From positions 310,001 to 374,000 of the forward strand of contig CBDAQG010000001.1 in NCBI GenBank assembly GCA_965198995.1: a stretch of DNA of 64,000 bases, written 5' to 3'. Position numbers and translations under genes: made by a program. Within the stretch, counting starts at the first letter, position 1, and the number at the start of each line of letters is the position of its first letter. Source of the stretch: CAXMMR01 sp965198995. GTDB lineage: Bacteria > Pseudomonadota > Alphaproteobacteria > Acetobacterales > Acetobacteraceae. Positions 8,388 through 16,417 of the stretch are shown piece by piece. The notes beneath the pieces were generated by a model, which saw nothing but the letters and a program-made list of their open reading frames with translations, was not told where the DNA came from and did not search any database.

Positions 8388-9665
8388 ATGGTTCAGCTCA
8401 ACATCGTGCGCCGGCTGCCCGGCCCGCTGCGCCGGATGCTGGTCGGCGGCGCCGACAGGCTGCGCGAGACGCTGGAGCGGCGGGTCAGCGCCAGCCAGCA
8501 CCTCACCCCCGACGGCCTCGCCCAGGCCCGCCAGCGCCAAATGGAGGAGGAGCGGCTGAGCGCGGCCAGACGCCGCCCGCGCCGCCACTATGTCGGCCGC
8601 CGCGTCGCCATCGCCGGCCTGTTCAGCACCCGATGCGGCCTGCAGCGCGGCGCCGAGCTGATGCGCCTCGACCTCCAGGCGCGCGGCGTCGAGACGCTGG
8701 CGCTCGACCTGTCAGGGCGCTTCCGCCTGCCCGCCACCGCCGCCACCGAGGCCACCGCCGAGCTCTCCGCGCTCGACGCCTGGGCGCCCACCGACCTCGT
8801 CATCCACCTCAACCCGCCCGACTACCTGCACGCCGTCTGCCTGTTCCCACCCGAAATCCTCGCCGCCGCCACCAAGATCGCCTACTGGGCCTGGGAGCTG
8901 AACGTCGTCGCCGAGCCATGGCGCGCCGCCGCCGAGACCGCGGACGAGATCTGGACCCCGTCCCCCTTCGTCGCCGACACCATCGCCGCCGGCATCCCGG
9001 ACTATGACGGCACCATCCGCATCGTGCCGCACGCCGTCGACCGCGCGCCGCCACGACGGCTCACCGCCGCCGAACAGGAGCACGCCCGCGCCCGCCTCGG
9101 CCTGCCCGCCGGCGCCTTCGTCGTCGGCACCTCGTTCTCCTTCAACTCCAACTATGCCCGCAAGAACCCGTGCGCCGTCATCGACGCCTTCCGCGCCGCC
9201 TTCCCCACCGCCCCGACCGGACGGCCCGACGTCCGCCTCGTCATCCGCTGCAACGACGTCCCGCATCACGAGCGGCTGTTCAGCCACCTCGCCAGCTTCG
9301 CCGGCGACGACCCGCGCATCACGATCTGGGACACCGACCACACCCCCTGCCCGATGCACGAGTTCTATGGCCTGCTCCAGGTCTACGCCTCGCTGCACCG
9401 CGGCGAAGGCTACGGCCTGAACCTGGCCGAAGCCGCCCAAGCCGGCGTGCCGGTGCTGACGACCGGCTGGGGCCTGGCGCCCGACATCGCCGCCCGCCCA
9501 CAGCTCAACACCGTCAGCTCCCGCCTGGTCGTGCCACTCGACCCGCAACACACCTACGAAGCCTATCCCGGCGCCCTGTGGGCAGAACCGGACGTGCTGG
9601 AAGCCGCCAGCCGCCTGCAGGCGCTGCACGCCGCCTGGCGCACTGGCCGGACGGTGGCGGCTTGA
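8388..9665 (+). CDS. GT4-family glycosyltransferase
   Basis: 425 residues with a GT-B fold. The N-lobe starts at RRVAIAGLFSTRCGLQRGAEL. A middle segment (KIAYWAWELNVV, then DEIWTPSPFVAD) is typical of group 1 transferases. The sugar-nucleotide site HRGEGYGLNLAEAAQAG with PVLTTGW is near residue 337; the spaced Glu residues are the family's E-x7-E type motif. About 70 N-terminal residues are basic and helical with no clear match. The ATG at 8388 has GGGAGG six bases upstream. It is co-directional with the methyltransferase-GT9 gene. The donor sugar and acceptor cannot be told from sequence. Confidence 0.85.
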   Translation: MVQLNIVRRLPGPLRRMLVGGADRLRETLERRVSASQHLTPDGLAQARQRQMEEERLSAARRRPRRHYVGRRVAIAGLFSTRCGLQRGAELMRLDLQARGVETLALDLSGRFRLPATAATEATAELSALDAWAPTDLVIHLNPPDYLHAVCLFPPEILAAATKIAYWAWELNVVAEPWRAAAETADEIWTPSPFVADTIAAGIPDYDGTIRIVPHAVDRAPPRRLTAAEQEHARARLGLPAGAFVVGTSFSFNSNYARKNPCAVIDAFRAAFPTAPTGRPDVRLVIRCNDVPHHERLFSHLASFAGDDPRITIWDTDHTPCPMHEFYGLLQVYASLHRGEGYGLNLAEAAQAGVPVLTTGWGLAPDIAARPQLNTVSSRLVVPLDPQHTYEAYPGALWAEPDVLEAASRLQALHAAWRTGRTVAA

Positions 9666-10060
9666 AGGAAAGGAAGGCCAGGGCTCTGCCCTGGACCCGT
9701 CACGCGCTAGCGTGCAGTCGCACGACGGGGCCCGCGGCCCCAGACCCCATTTCCGATGGGACAACGCCTGGATCGTGTTAGAAATCGACTGAGCTGAGGC
9801 CCCGCGGCGGCGGTTATTGAAGTCTTGCCTATTGGCAAGATTTCACATAACACATTGTAAACACACGCTTTCGTCCAGCGACATTACCTCACCCGCCCCT
9901 CATGCCGACCCTGCAAAAATCTTGCTGTATTTCGCCTCATCCAAAAGTCGCAGCCTTATAGAAGATGCTCCGCCCTCCCCGCGGAGGCACGACTAACAAG
10001 TGGATTTTAAAGGCTCCGCCTTTAATGGGGTTCAGGGGCAAAGCCCCTGGCCTTACGTCC
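9666..10060. repeat. Modular palindromic repeat, copies B and C with an AT-richer interior
   Basis: The convergent gap between two genes begins with GGCCAGGGCTCTGCCCTGG (right-end type, inverted) and the insert palindrome at 9699-9726 (GTCACGCG...TCGCACGAC). It ends at 10001-10060 with the TTTAAAGGC/GCCTTTAA hairpin and the CCAGGGGC/GCCCCTGG hairpin touching the FkbM-like stop codon at 10053. The 240 bp between are AT-richer than the surroundings and include a small hairpin (CTTGCC tatt GGCAAG near 9830). No gene was seen in it. Confidence 0.75.
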
Positions 10061-11150
10061 TTCCCCCGCGACCCAGCAGCCGAGCCAAACCACGCAGCGG
10101 CCGGCTCAAGCGCCACGAGGTCGAGCCCCGCAGCGCTGCCGTCTCCGCCGCGGCCTGCTGCGCCGCCTCGCCGAGTGCGGCCGCCTGCGCCTGGCTGTGC
10201 CGCAGCGCCACCACGTGTTCCGCCACCGACAGGTGCAGCCGGCTTTCGGTGAGTGCGGCGAACTCGAGCTGCCGCCGCAGCGCCAGCCGCTGCGCGCCGA
10301 GCTGCCGCGCCGCCTCCAGCGCCTGCGCCGCCTCCGCGCGGGCGTGCGCCGCCTCGCTCCGCGCCAGGGCGCCGTCATGGCGCAGCCGCCCCGCCTCGCC
10401 CTCCAGCGCCGCGATGCGCCGGCGCTGCTCGTCCCGTTCGGCTTGCAGCACGTCGAACCGCTCGGCAAGCCCGGCCGTCGCATAGTGCGACACCTGGTCA
10501 TGCGGACCGGGCGGCAGGAACGCGCCCTCTGGAACGGCGAGCCCGCGGCGGACGAAGAACGCGCTCGCCCCGTCGGCATGGGCGAGGTCGTAGCCGTTCT
10601 GGGCCAGCAGCTCGCGTGACCGGCCATCGGGCGTCACCTCGGCCAGGATCACCGACGGCCGGAACCGCCCCCAGTCATTCCCCTGCAGCACCCGCAGCCC
10701 GAGGCCGCCGACGGCGACGCGCAGCAGGTCGATCCCGGCCGGCGCCGACGCCTCGAGCAGCCGGGCCAGCGTCGTGCAGCGCACGGTGGTCTCGCGCACC
10801 GGCAACCCCCGCCCCCGCGCCCGCGCCGCCGCCGCCGGCTCGCAGCTCGACAGCCCGGTCCCGGCCACCGCCCAAAAGGCGACCTGCCCCTCCTCGTCGG
10901 ATAGCGCCAGCTTGTGGTTGGCATCCCCCGGGCGGGCCTGCACCAGCTCGGCGAACAGGCCAGGATCGGGCTCGACGTTGATGCCGCGCCACCCCTGGTC
11001 GTGCAGCGCCCGGGTGGCGCTGCCGACCGTCGGATGCCCGGCCCCGACATCGACGTAGAAGCCGCGCGCCTGGCCGGCGAACAGCCGGTGCAGGATCACG
11101 TCCTCGCCGCCGGCGGTGTAGGAGACGAACGGCGTCGGCGCGGCGGACAT
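10053..11150 (-). CDS. FkbM-like methyltransferase homologue with a coiled-coil tail and altered active-site motif
   Basis: 365 residues from the ATG at 11150, five bases after the stop of the upstream minus-strand glycosyltransferase, so the two form an operon. The N-terminal half follows the FkbM subfamily that reads FYVDVGAGHPT, GINVEPDP and then DLL..LQG-DW.RP. At the usual DVEGAE position this protein has AVGGLG, losing three acidic residues (checked in the DNA at about 10692-10745). The C-terminal 130 residues are an Ala/Arg/Glu coiled coil that ends with GSTSWRLSRPLRGLARLL. A role in methylating a glycan hydroxyl is known for the family; activity here is doubtful. It could be a structural or regulatory paralogue. 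Confidence 0.7.
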   Translation of the reverse strand: MSAAPTPFVSYTAGGEDVILHRLFAGQARGFYVDVGAGHPTVGSATRALHDQGWRGINVEPDPGLFAELVQARPGDANHKLALSDEEGQVAFWAVAGTGLSSCEPAAAARARGRGLPVRETTVRCTTLARLLEASAPAGIDLLRVAVGGLGLRVLQGNDWGRFRPSVILAEVTPDGRSRELLAQNGYDLAHADGASAFFVRRGLAVPEGAFLPPGPHDQVSHYATAGLAERFDVLQAERDEQRRRIAALEGEAGRLRHDGALARSEAAHARAEAAQALEAARQLGAQRLALRRQLEFAALTESRLHLSVAEHVVALRHSQAQAAALGEAAQQAAAETAALRGSTSWRLSRPLRGLARLLGRGGRT

Positions 11151-11155
11151 CGCCG

Positions 11156-13522
11156 CTAGCGCACCAGCCCGAGCTCGCGCAGCCGGGCGACCTGCCGCCC
11201 CGCCACCCGCTGGGGCGCATGGACGCGCCGGACCTCTGCGCGGGCGGCGACAACGCGTCCGGCCGCCCGCTCCGGCTCGGCGGCGAGCCAGCCGATCAGC
11301 CAGGCCGCCTGGTCGAGGTCGGGATCGGCCCAAACCTGGCCGTCGCCGAACAGATGGCCGCCCACCTGCCCCGGCACCTGCCCCGGCACCTGCACCGGCA
11401 CCGGACGCTGCTCGACCGCATAGCCGGTGGCCGGCGTGACCAGGTCGGTGGTCGCGCCGCAATCGGTGGCGATCACCGCCAGCCCCAGCAGCATCGCCCG
11501 CGCCACCAGCACCCCGAGCGCCTCGGCGCGGTGCAGCGACAGCACGGCGTCGCACAGGCCGAGCAGCGCGTCGTCCTCGGCGCGGCTCGCCGGCCCGTCG
11601 ACGAGGAAGATGTCCGGATCATCCGCCAACGCCGCCCGCAGCCCGGCTAGCGCCTCGCCACCGCCCGCCGCCAGCCTGACGACGAGCCCCGGCCGCGCGC
11701 CACCGCGCCAGCCACGGCGCGCGCGCCCGAACGCCTCGACCGCACCGGCGGGGTTCTGGCAGCCGGGCGAGGCGCCATCCGCCGCAACGTAGAACAGCAC
11801 CCGTCCCTCGGGCAGCCCGAACGCCGCCCGCCGCCGCTCCGCCGGCGCCACCGCGACGGCGGCCGGCATGTGCAGCACCGGCTTGGCGAGCGCACGGGCC
11901 AGCATGAGCTGGGCGGCACGGCTCGGCGCCCAGACCTCGTCGACCGCGTCCAGCCCCGCCAGCACCGCCGGCGGACACTCGGCCAGCGCCCAGACCGGCG
12001 CCGCCACCGCATAGGCCGCGCCCGCGAGCAGGCCCGGCGCGCCGGCAATCACGCCCGCGAGCCGCTCGGCCTCAAGGCTCAGCAGCCGCACCCGCCCGCG
12101 CGGCCCCGCCGCGCCATCCACCCTGCACGCTGCGCCGACCTCACAGCCATCCACGCCGAGCCCGGCCGCGCGCAACGCCGCGACCCCGGCCCGTGCCAGC
12201 ACCGCCGCGTCGCCCTCGCCCTCCAGCGCGCCGATCACCGAGACGTCCCGGCCATCATCCAGCGCGCCGGCCCGCGGTCCGGGCAATGGCGGCAGCCGGT
12301 CGCCGAAGCGCAGCGCCGTCGGCTGCACCAGCCGGTCGTCGAGCCCAAGCTCACGCCCGCCATGCTTGAGGAACCAGTCCACCAGCAGGTGCTCGCCGGC
12401 TGGCGTCGCGATGTCCACCCGCGCCCGCAGGACCGGCGAGCCGGCATGCAGATACGCCTGCAGGTTGGTCACCACGACCGAGGCGGAGCCGCTCTCGCCC
12501 GCCGGCCAAGGCTGATCGAGCGCCGCCTCGAAGCTGACGAACGGGTCGGACGGCCAGCCGGCATGGCGCTCGCGGAACATCCGCCGCACCACCTTGGGGA
12601 TCGGCGTGCCGGAGGCGAAGCGTCCATATGCATAGGGCGCGCGCGCCCACCTGGCATGGCCGAGGGCGAGCAGCCGCCCGGCATAGCCCTCGAGCAGGGC
12701 GGCCAGCGGCGCCGCCATGCCGTCCGCGAACCGGCCGGTGTATTTGGACAGCCGCTCCGGCCGCTGCGGGTCGAACCCGCTGTAGTGGAAGAACACCAGC
12801 GGCCGCCCGTCCACGCTCCAGCCGTCGCCGGACCGTTCGAGCGCCCGCTGCGCCAGGTTCCAGTAGGCGACGTTGAGCGCGCTGTCGCGCAGGATCACCA
12901 CCGCCGAGACGAAGCCCGGCAGCAGGTCGATGAACTTCTGATCGACGAACAGCCCGGCATCCTGGTCGTCGATGCACTGGTGCAGCAGCCGCCGCGACCA
13001 CCAGCGCAGCGCCTCCAGCGTCTCCGGCCCCTCCCCCGCGCCCAGGAAGCCCAGATTATAGGCGCCCGAACGCAGGAAGCTGAGGTCGTTGGGCGCGTCC
13101 GCCTGCTCGGCCGGCTGCAGCACGTGCGGCGTCAGCATGAAGGCGGCGCCGGCCGCGAGCGGCGCCAGCACCGCGTCGAGCGGCGCGAAGATCTCGATGT
13201 CGGGATCGAAGTAGAGCACCTGCCCGTAGCCGCGGCGCTCCAGCAGATAGAGGAACATGAACGGCTTGGCCGCCGTGTTCAGCTCCATGACGTCGTAGCG
13301 GAAGGTGAAGCCGGGCAGGTCCGGCACCGCCAGCGCCGCCAGCGGCACGATCTCCGCCTCGCCGGCGCCATACAGCCCCTCGATCGGCAGCACGTGGTCG
13401 ACCAGGCAGACGAACAGCTCGGCCTCCGGCTGGAACCGCCGCGCCGAGGCTAGGAACGCCCGCGCCATCGGCATGTAGTTGTTCGAGCAGATGGTGAAGA
13501 TCGCCAGCCTCTGCCGCGCCAC
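11156..13522 (-). CDS. Two-domain glycosyltransferase (GT8-like plus GT4-like)
   Basis: 788 residues. The N-terminal domain (IFTICSNNYMPMARAFLASA at the start; YFDPDIEIF near residue 103 as a DxD metal site; DQKFIDLLPG; VFFHYSGFDP) resembles GT8-like retaining transferases of surface glycan loci. The second domain, from about residue 430, resembles group 1 transferases (VWAPSRAAQLML, VLHMPAAVAV, SLHRAEALGVLVARAMLLGLAV), but the usual E-x7-E region is altered to RAEALGVLVARAM. A 12-bp in-frame tandem repeat gives PVQVPGQVPGQ near residue 720. It is followed at five bases by the FkbM-like gene. Its start lies 158 bp from the divergent sulfotransferase start. Confidence 0.75.
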   Translation of the reverse strand: MARQRLAIFTICSNNYMPMARAFLASARRFQPEAELFVCLVDHVLPIEGLYGAGEAEIVPLAALAVPDLPGFTFRYDVMELNTAAKPFMFLYLLERRGYGQVLYFDPDIEIFAPLDAVLAPLAAGAAFMLTPHVLQPAEQADAPNDLSFLRSGAYNLGFLGAGEGPETLEALRWWSRRLLHQCIDDQDAGLFVDQKFIDLLPGFVSAVVILRDSALNVAYWNLAQRALERSGDGWSVDGRPLVFFHYSGFDPQRPERLSKYTGRFADGMAAPLAALLEGYAGRLLALGHARWARAPYAYGRFASGTPIPKVVRRMFRERHAGWPSDPFVSFEAALDQPWPAGESGSASVVVTNLQAYLHAGSPVLRARVDIATPAGEHLLVDWFLKHGGRELGLDDRLVQPTALRFGDRLPPLPGPRAGALDDGRDVSVIGALEGEGDAAVLARAGVAALRAAGLGVDGCEVGAACRVDGAAGPRGRVRLLSLEAERLAGVIAGAPGLLAGAAYAVAAPVWALAECPPAVLAGLDAVDEVWAPSRAAQLMLARALAKPVLHMPAAVAVAPAERRRAAFGLPEGRVLFYVAADGASPGCQNPAGAVEAFGRARRGWRGGARPGLVVRLAAGGGEALAGLRAALADDPDIFLVDGPASRAEDDALLGLCDAVLSLHRAEALGVLVARAMLLGLAVIATDCGATTDLVTPATGYAVEQRPVPVQVPGQVPGQVGGHLFGDGQVWADPDLDQAAWLIGWLAAEPERAAGRVVAARAEVRRVHAPQRVAGRQVARLRELGLVR

Positions 13523-13680
13523 GCCGCCGCCCTTCCGTCGTCATCCCGCCGCCGCCCACCCGGCATCCTTGCGCGCGCGTCGACGGCATGATTGTGAGGC
13601 CGCCCAGGCCAGCACGCCACCGCCAGGCCCGCCGCCCCCGAGGACGCCAGCCGAGGACGCCAGCCGATGGACGCCACCCG

Positions 13681-14412
13681 ATGATCGTGTCGCACCGCCA
13701 GCGCTTCATCCTGCTGTCGCCCTGGAAAACCGCCAGCTCGACCATGCATGCCAGGCTGGAGGCCCTCAACGAAAGCCCCTACAGCCGCTTCTTCGACTAC
13801 AACCCCATCCTGCAGCGTGTGGTGCACCAGCACGTCACCTACGCCGACTTCGCGATGCTGCCCGAGAGCCGCGCCGGCTACCCGGTCGGCGCCTTCGTCC
13901 GAAACCCCTACGACAAGGTCTATTCCGGCTTCCTGCAACTGCAGCGCGACCTCCGCGATCACCCGTCGGTGCCGTTTCCCGCGCCGTGGATCAAGGCGCT
14001 GGTCATGCGCCAGCTCGCCGAGAACTTCGCCCAGCTCGCCGCCGCCGAGTTCGACTTCAACCGCTGGTTCGCCGCGGTCGAGCCCTATCAGATCCTCGAG
14101 GTCGGGCGAAACACCAGCCTGCCGCTGCATCCCGCCGCCTACTGGACCGGCATCGGGGGCGAAACCAAAATCGACTTCATCGGCCGGGCGGAAGACTTCG
14201 AGCGCGACTTCGCCCGCTTCTGCCATCAGGTCGGGATCACGGCTTTCGCCACCGTCAACGCCAACGTGACCGAGCCGCCCGAGATCGCACCGGGCCAGGA
14301 CGGCCCATACCGCTACACCCACCTGATGACCGCCGCCACCATCAGCAAGATCGACGAGCTGTTCGACCAGGACTTCGCCCTGTTCGGCTACGCCAAGCAC
14401 AGGGCCGCTTGA
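13681..14412 (+). CDS. Sulfotransferase family 2 (carbohydrate sulfotransferase-like)
   Basis: 243 residues. The N-terminal LLSPWKTASSTMHARL corresponds to the 5'-phosphosulfate loop that binds PAPS, and FVRNPYDKVYSGFLQLQ corresponds to the 3'-phosphate loop (R..P..R/K..S pattern). The family transfers sulfate from PAPS to sugars. In this neighbourhood the acceptor is probably a glycan made by the adjacent transferases; that is inference. The ATG at 13681 was chosen because the preceding reading is Arg/Pro-rich and contains a short tandem repeat (GACGCCAGCC type) with no conserved residues. No cysD/N/C genes occur in the window. Confidence 0.8.
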   Translation: MIVSHRQRFILLSPWKTASSTMHARLEALNESPYSRFFDYNPILQRVVHQHVTYADFAMLPESRAGYPVGAFVRNPYDKVYSGFLQLQRDLRDHPSVPFPAPWIKALVMRQLAENFAQLAAAEFDFNRWFAAVEPYQILEVGRNTSLPLHPAAYWTGIGGETKIDFIGRAEDFERDFARFCHQVGITAFATVNANVTEPPEIAPGQDGPYRYTHLMTAATISKIDELFDQDFALFGYAKHRAA

Positions 14413-14486
14413 GCAGGGCCGGCGCCGTCACGCCGCCGCGGCCCCCGCGCCCGGCGACACCCCGCCCGGCGACATCCCGGCTGGCG

Positions 14487-16100
14487 ATGCGCCGGCTCGC
14501 CTGGTCGGCCGCACTCGCCATCGGCTTCGGGCTGCTCTCCGCCTACCGCTTCGCCCTGACGACGGGCGCCTTCCGCAACTCAGACGACGCGAGCAACTTC
14601 CTGGCCGGCGCGGCGATGGCCGACGGCAACTGGCTGCTGCACGGCTGGCTCCTGGCGCCGGACAACTACTACCCCACGGAGGTGCTCGGCCAGGCGCTGC
14701 TGCGCCTCGCCTTGGGCGATCATCCAGTGCTGATGCAGGGGCTGGAGGCGCTGGTCTGGGCGGCGATCGGCCTGCTCGGCACGGCGCTGGCGCTGCTCGG
14801 CCGGCCGGCCCGGCACTGGCCGGGCACCGCCGCGCTCGCCGCGTCGCTGCTGGTGTTCAACATCTTCGACCATCGCTTCGAGGACCTGTTCCTCTCCAGC
14901 ATCGCCACCCACGGCTTCACCATCCTGCTGACGCTGCTCGCCTTCGCGCTGGCCATCGGTCCGGCGGAGCGCCCGGCTCCCCCCGGGCGGACCGGCCTCG
15001 GCCGCGCCGCCCTGCTCGGCGCCGTCGTCACCGTCGGCAGCATCAGCGACCCGATCTTCAAGCTGATCGCCTGCCTGCCCATCCTCGCCGTCACCCTGCT
15101 CGGGTTTAACAAGGCGCGCGGGTGGCGCCAGCCGGTCGCGCCGGCCGGCGCCACCGTGGCCGGCCTCGCGCTCGCCCACGCCCTGCTCTCCGCCGAGGCG
15201 CATAATGGCGGCTTCCAGAGCGTCGTCCTGACCGTCACCCTGGCCACGCCGTCGGAGCTGATGGACCATCTCGGTTTCGCCGTCACGAGCACGATCCGCC
15301 TGCTCGGCGCGGCGTTCTTCGGCCGCACGACCGCAGGCGGCCTCGCCAACACACCCTTCCTCTATCTGCTGCGCGTGCCGCTGGTGGCGGGCTTCGCGGC
15401 GGTGTGCTGGCAGGGCGGCCAAGCCGTCTGGCGCCGGCTCCGCGACTGGCCCGCCAGCCGCATCACGGGGCGCGGCGAGCGGCTCGACCTGCTGCTCTGG
15501 ACCAGCCTGGTCCTGTGCGTCGCCGGCACCGTCATCACCACGGTGATCGTCGACCCAACCTGCGCCCGCTTCTTCATCCCCTCCACGGTGATGGGCTCGA
15601 TCCTGCTCGCCCGCCGCTTCGGCGCCATGCCGCTCGCCGCCCTCTACGGCGGCGCCGTGATGCTCGCCTCGCTGGCGGTCTCGCTCGCCTCCCTGCCGCC
15701 CGGCACGCCGCAATCCACCATCGCCATCGTCCAGGTGCAGCAATTGACGGCCACGCTGCAGCGGCTCGGGCTGCGCCACGGCTATTCGGGGTTCTGGGAA
15801 GGCGCGATCACCACCGCCCTGTCCCGCCGCACGATCACCAGCCTGGCCCTGGTGGACGGCGATGACGGCCGGCTGCACACGCTGAACTGGTTCTGCAATC
15901 TCGACGCGTATCGTCGCGCGGCGAAGGACTGGCACGGCCGCATCTTCGTCGTCACCACAAGCGAGCCCAGCCCGCTGGAGCTGACCCAGGCCAGCGTGAC
16001 ACGCAACTTCGGCCCGCCGCAGGAAATCATCGAGCTCGGGCTGTTCAACGTCAACGTCTACGATCTCGCCGGCCCCGAGCTCGCGACGCTGGTGCCGTAA
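14487..16100 (+). CDS. Polytopic membrane protein of the glycan cluster, possible GT-C-type enzyme
   Basis: 537 residues from the ATG at 14487. A TTG at 14409, overlapping the sulfotransferase stop by 4 bp, is an alternative start adding 26 Pro-rich residues. About ten hydrophobic helices are visible, with a large first loop carrying acidic residues (FRNSDDASNFLAGAAMADGNWLLHGW) and a soluble C-terminal domain of about 100 residues (LALVDGDDGRLHTLNWFCN). This layout is reminiscent of GT-C transferases that use lipid-linked sugars, but I do not recognise a specific family. Position between the sulfotransferase and a trifunctional transferase supports a role in glycan assembly or export. Confidence 0.6.
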   Translation: MRRLAWSAALAIGFGLLSAYRFALTTGAFRNSDDASNFLAGAAMADGNWLLHGWLLAPDNYYPTEVLGQALLRLALGDHPVLMQGLEALVWAAIGLLGTALALLGRPARHWPGTAALAASLLVFNIFDHRFEDLFLSSIATHGFTILLTLLAFALAIGPAERPAPPGRTGLGRAALLGAVVTVGSISDPIFKLIACLPILAVTLLGFNKARGWRQPVAPAGATVAGLALAHALLSAEAHNGGFQSVVLTVTLATPSELMDHLGFAVTSTIRLLGAAFFGRTTAGGLANTPFLYLLRVPLVAGFAAVCWQGGQAVWRRLRDWPASRITGRGERLDLLLWTSLVLCVAGTVITTVIVDPTCARFFIPSTVMGSILLARRFGAMPLAALYGGAVMLASLAVSLASLPPGTPQSTIAIVQVQQLTATLQRLGLRHGYSGFWEGAITTALSRRTITSLALVDGDDGRLHTLNWFCNLDAYRRAAKDWHGRIFVVTTSEPSPLELTQASVTRNFGPPQEIIELGLFNVNVYDLAGPELATLVP

Positions 16101-16327
16101 GGCCAGGCAAGGCGAGGGCTCTGCCCTCGACCCGCTGGGCCTGAGGCCCCAGACCCCCATCCATAAGCGAACGGTGTTCCAGCGGGGTCTTTCTTGGCTT
16201 GCGCAGCATATTGAATGGCTGCGCCGCTTGCAGTCGGTCGGCCTGGAGACCCAGTCCCTAACTGAATGTTTCCAAAGCCTAGGCTTTGGTGGGGTCAAGG
16301 GGCAAAGCCCCTTGCCTTGCCTTCCCC
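16101..16327. repeat. Modular palindromic repeat, copy D
   Basis: Starts directly after the TAA at 16098-16100 in inverted orientation: GCGAGGGCTCTGCCCTCG, then CTGGGCCTGAGGCCCCAG, a diverged spacer with TTGGCTTGCGCAG, and the CAAGGGGC/GCCCCTTG hairpin at the right. The stems are kept while the sequence has diverged (CGAGGGC/GCCCTCG in place of CCAGGGC/GCCCTGG), which is a paired change. Confidence 0.75.
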
Positions 16328-16417
16328 AGCTTTCAATCGAACACTCGGACCCGCTGGCTCTGCCCTGCCATCGTGCTACACGCCGCCGTGACAGTCGGGA
16401 CCAGCCGGGAACCAAGC

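Noticed and set aside
9820..9845. Operator or promoter at the CTTGCC tatt GGCAAG hairpin
   Set aside because: It lies in a convergent gap with no gene starting nearby, so a regulatory site for transcription start is unlikely.
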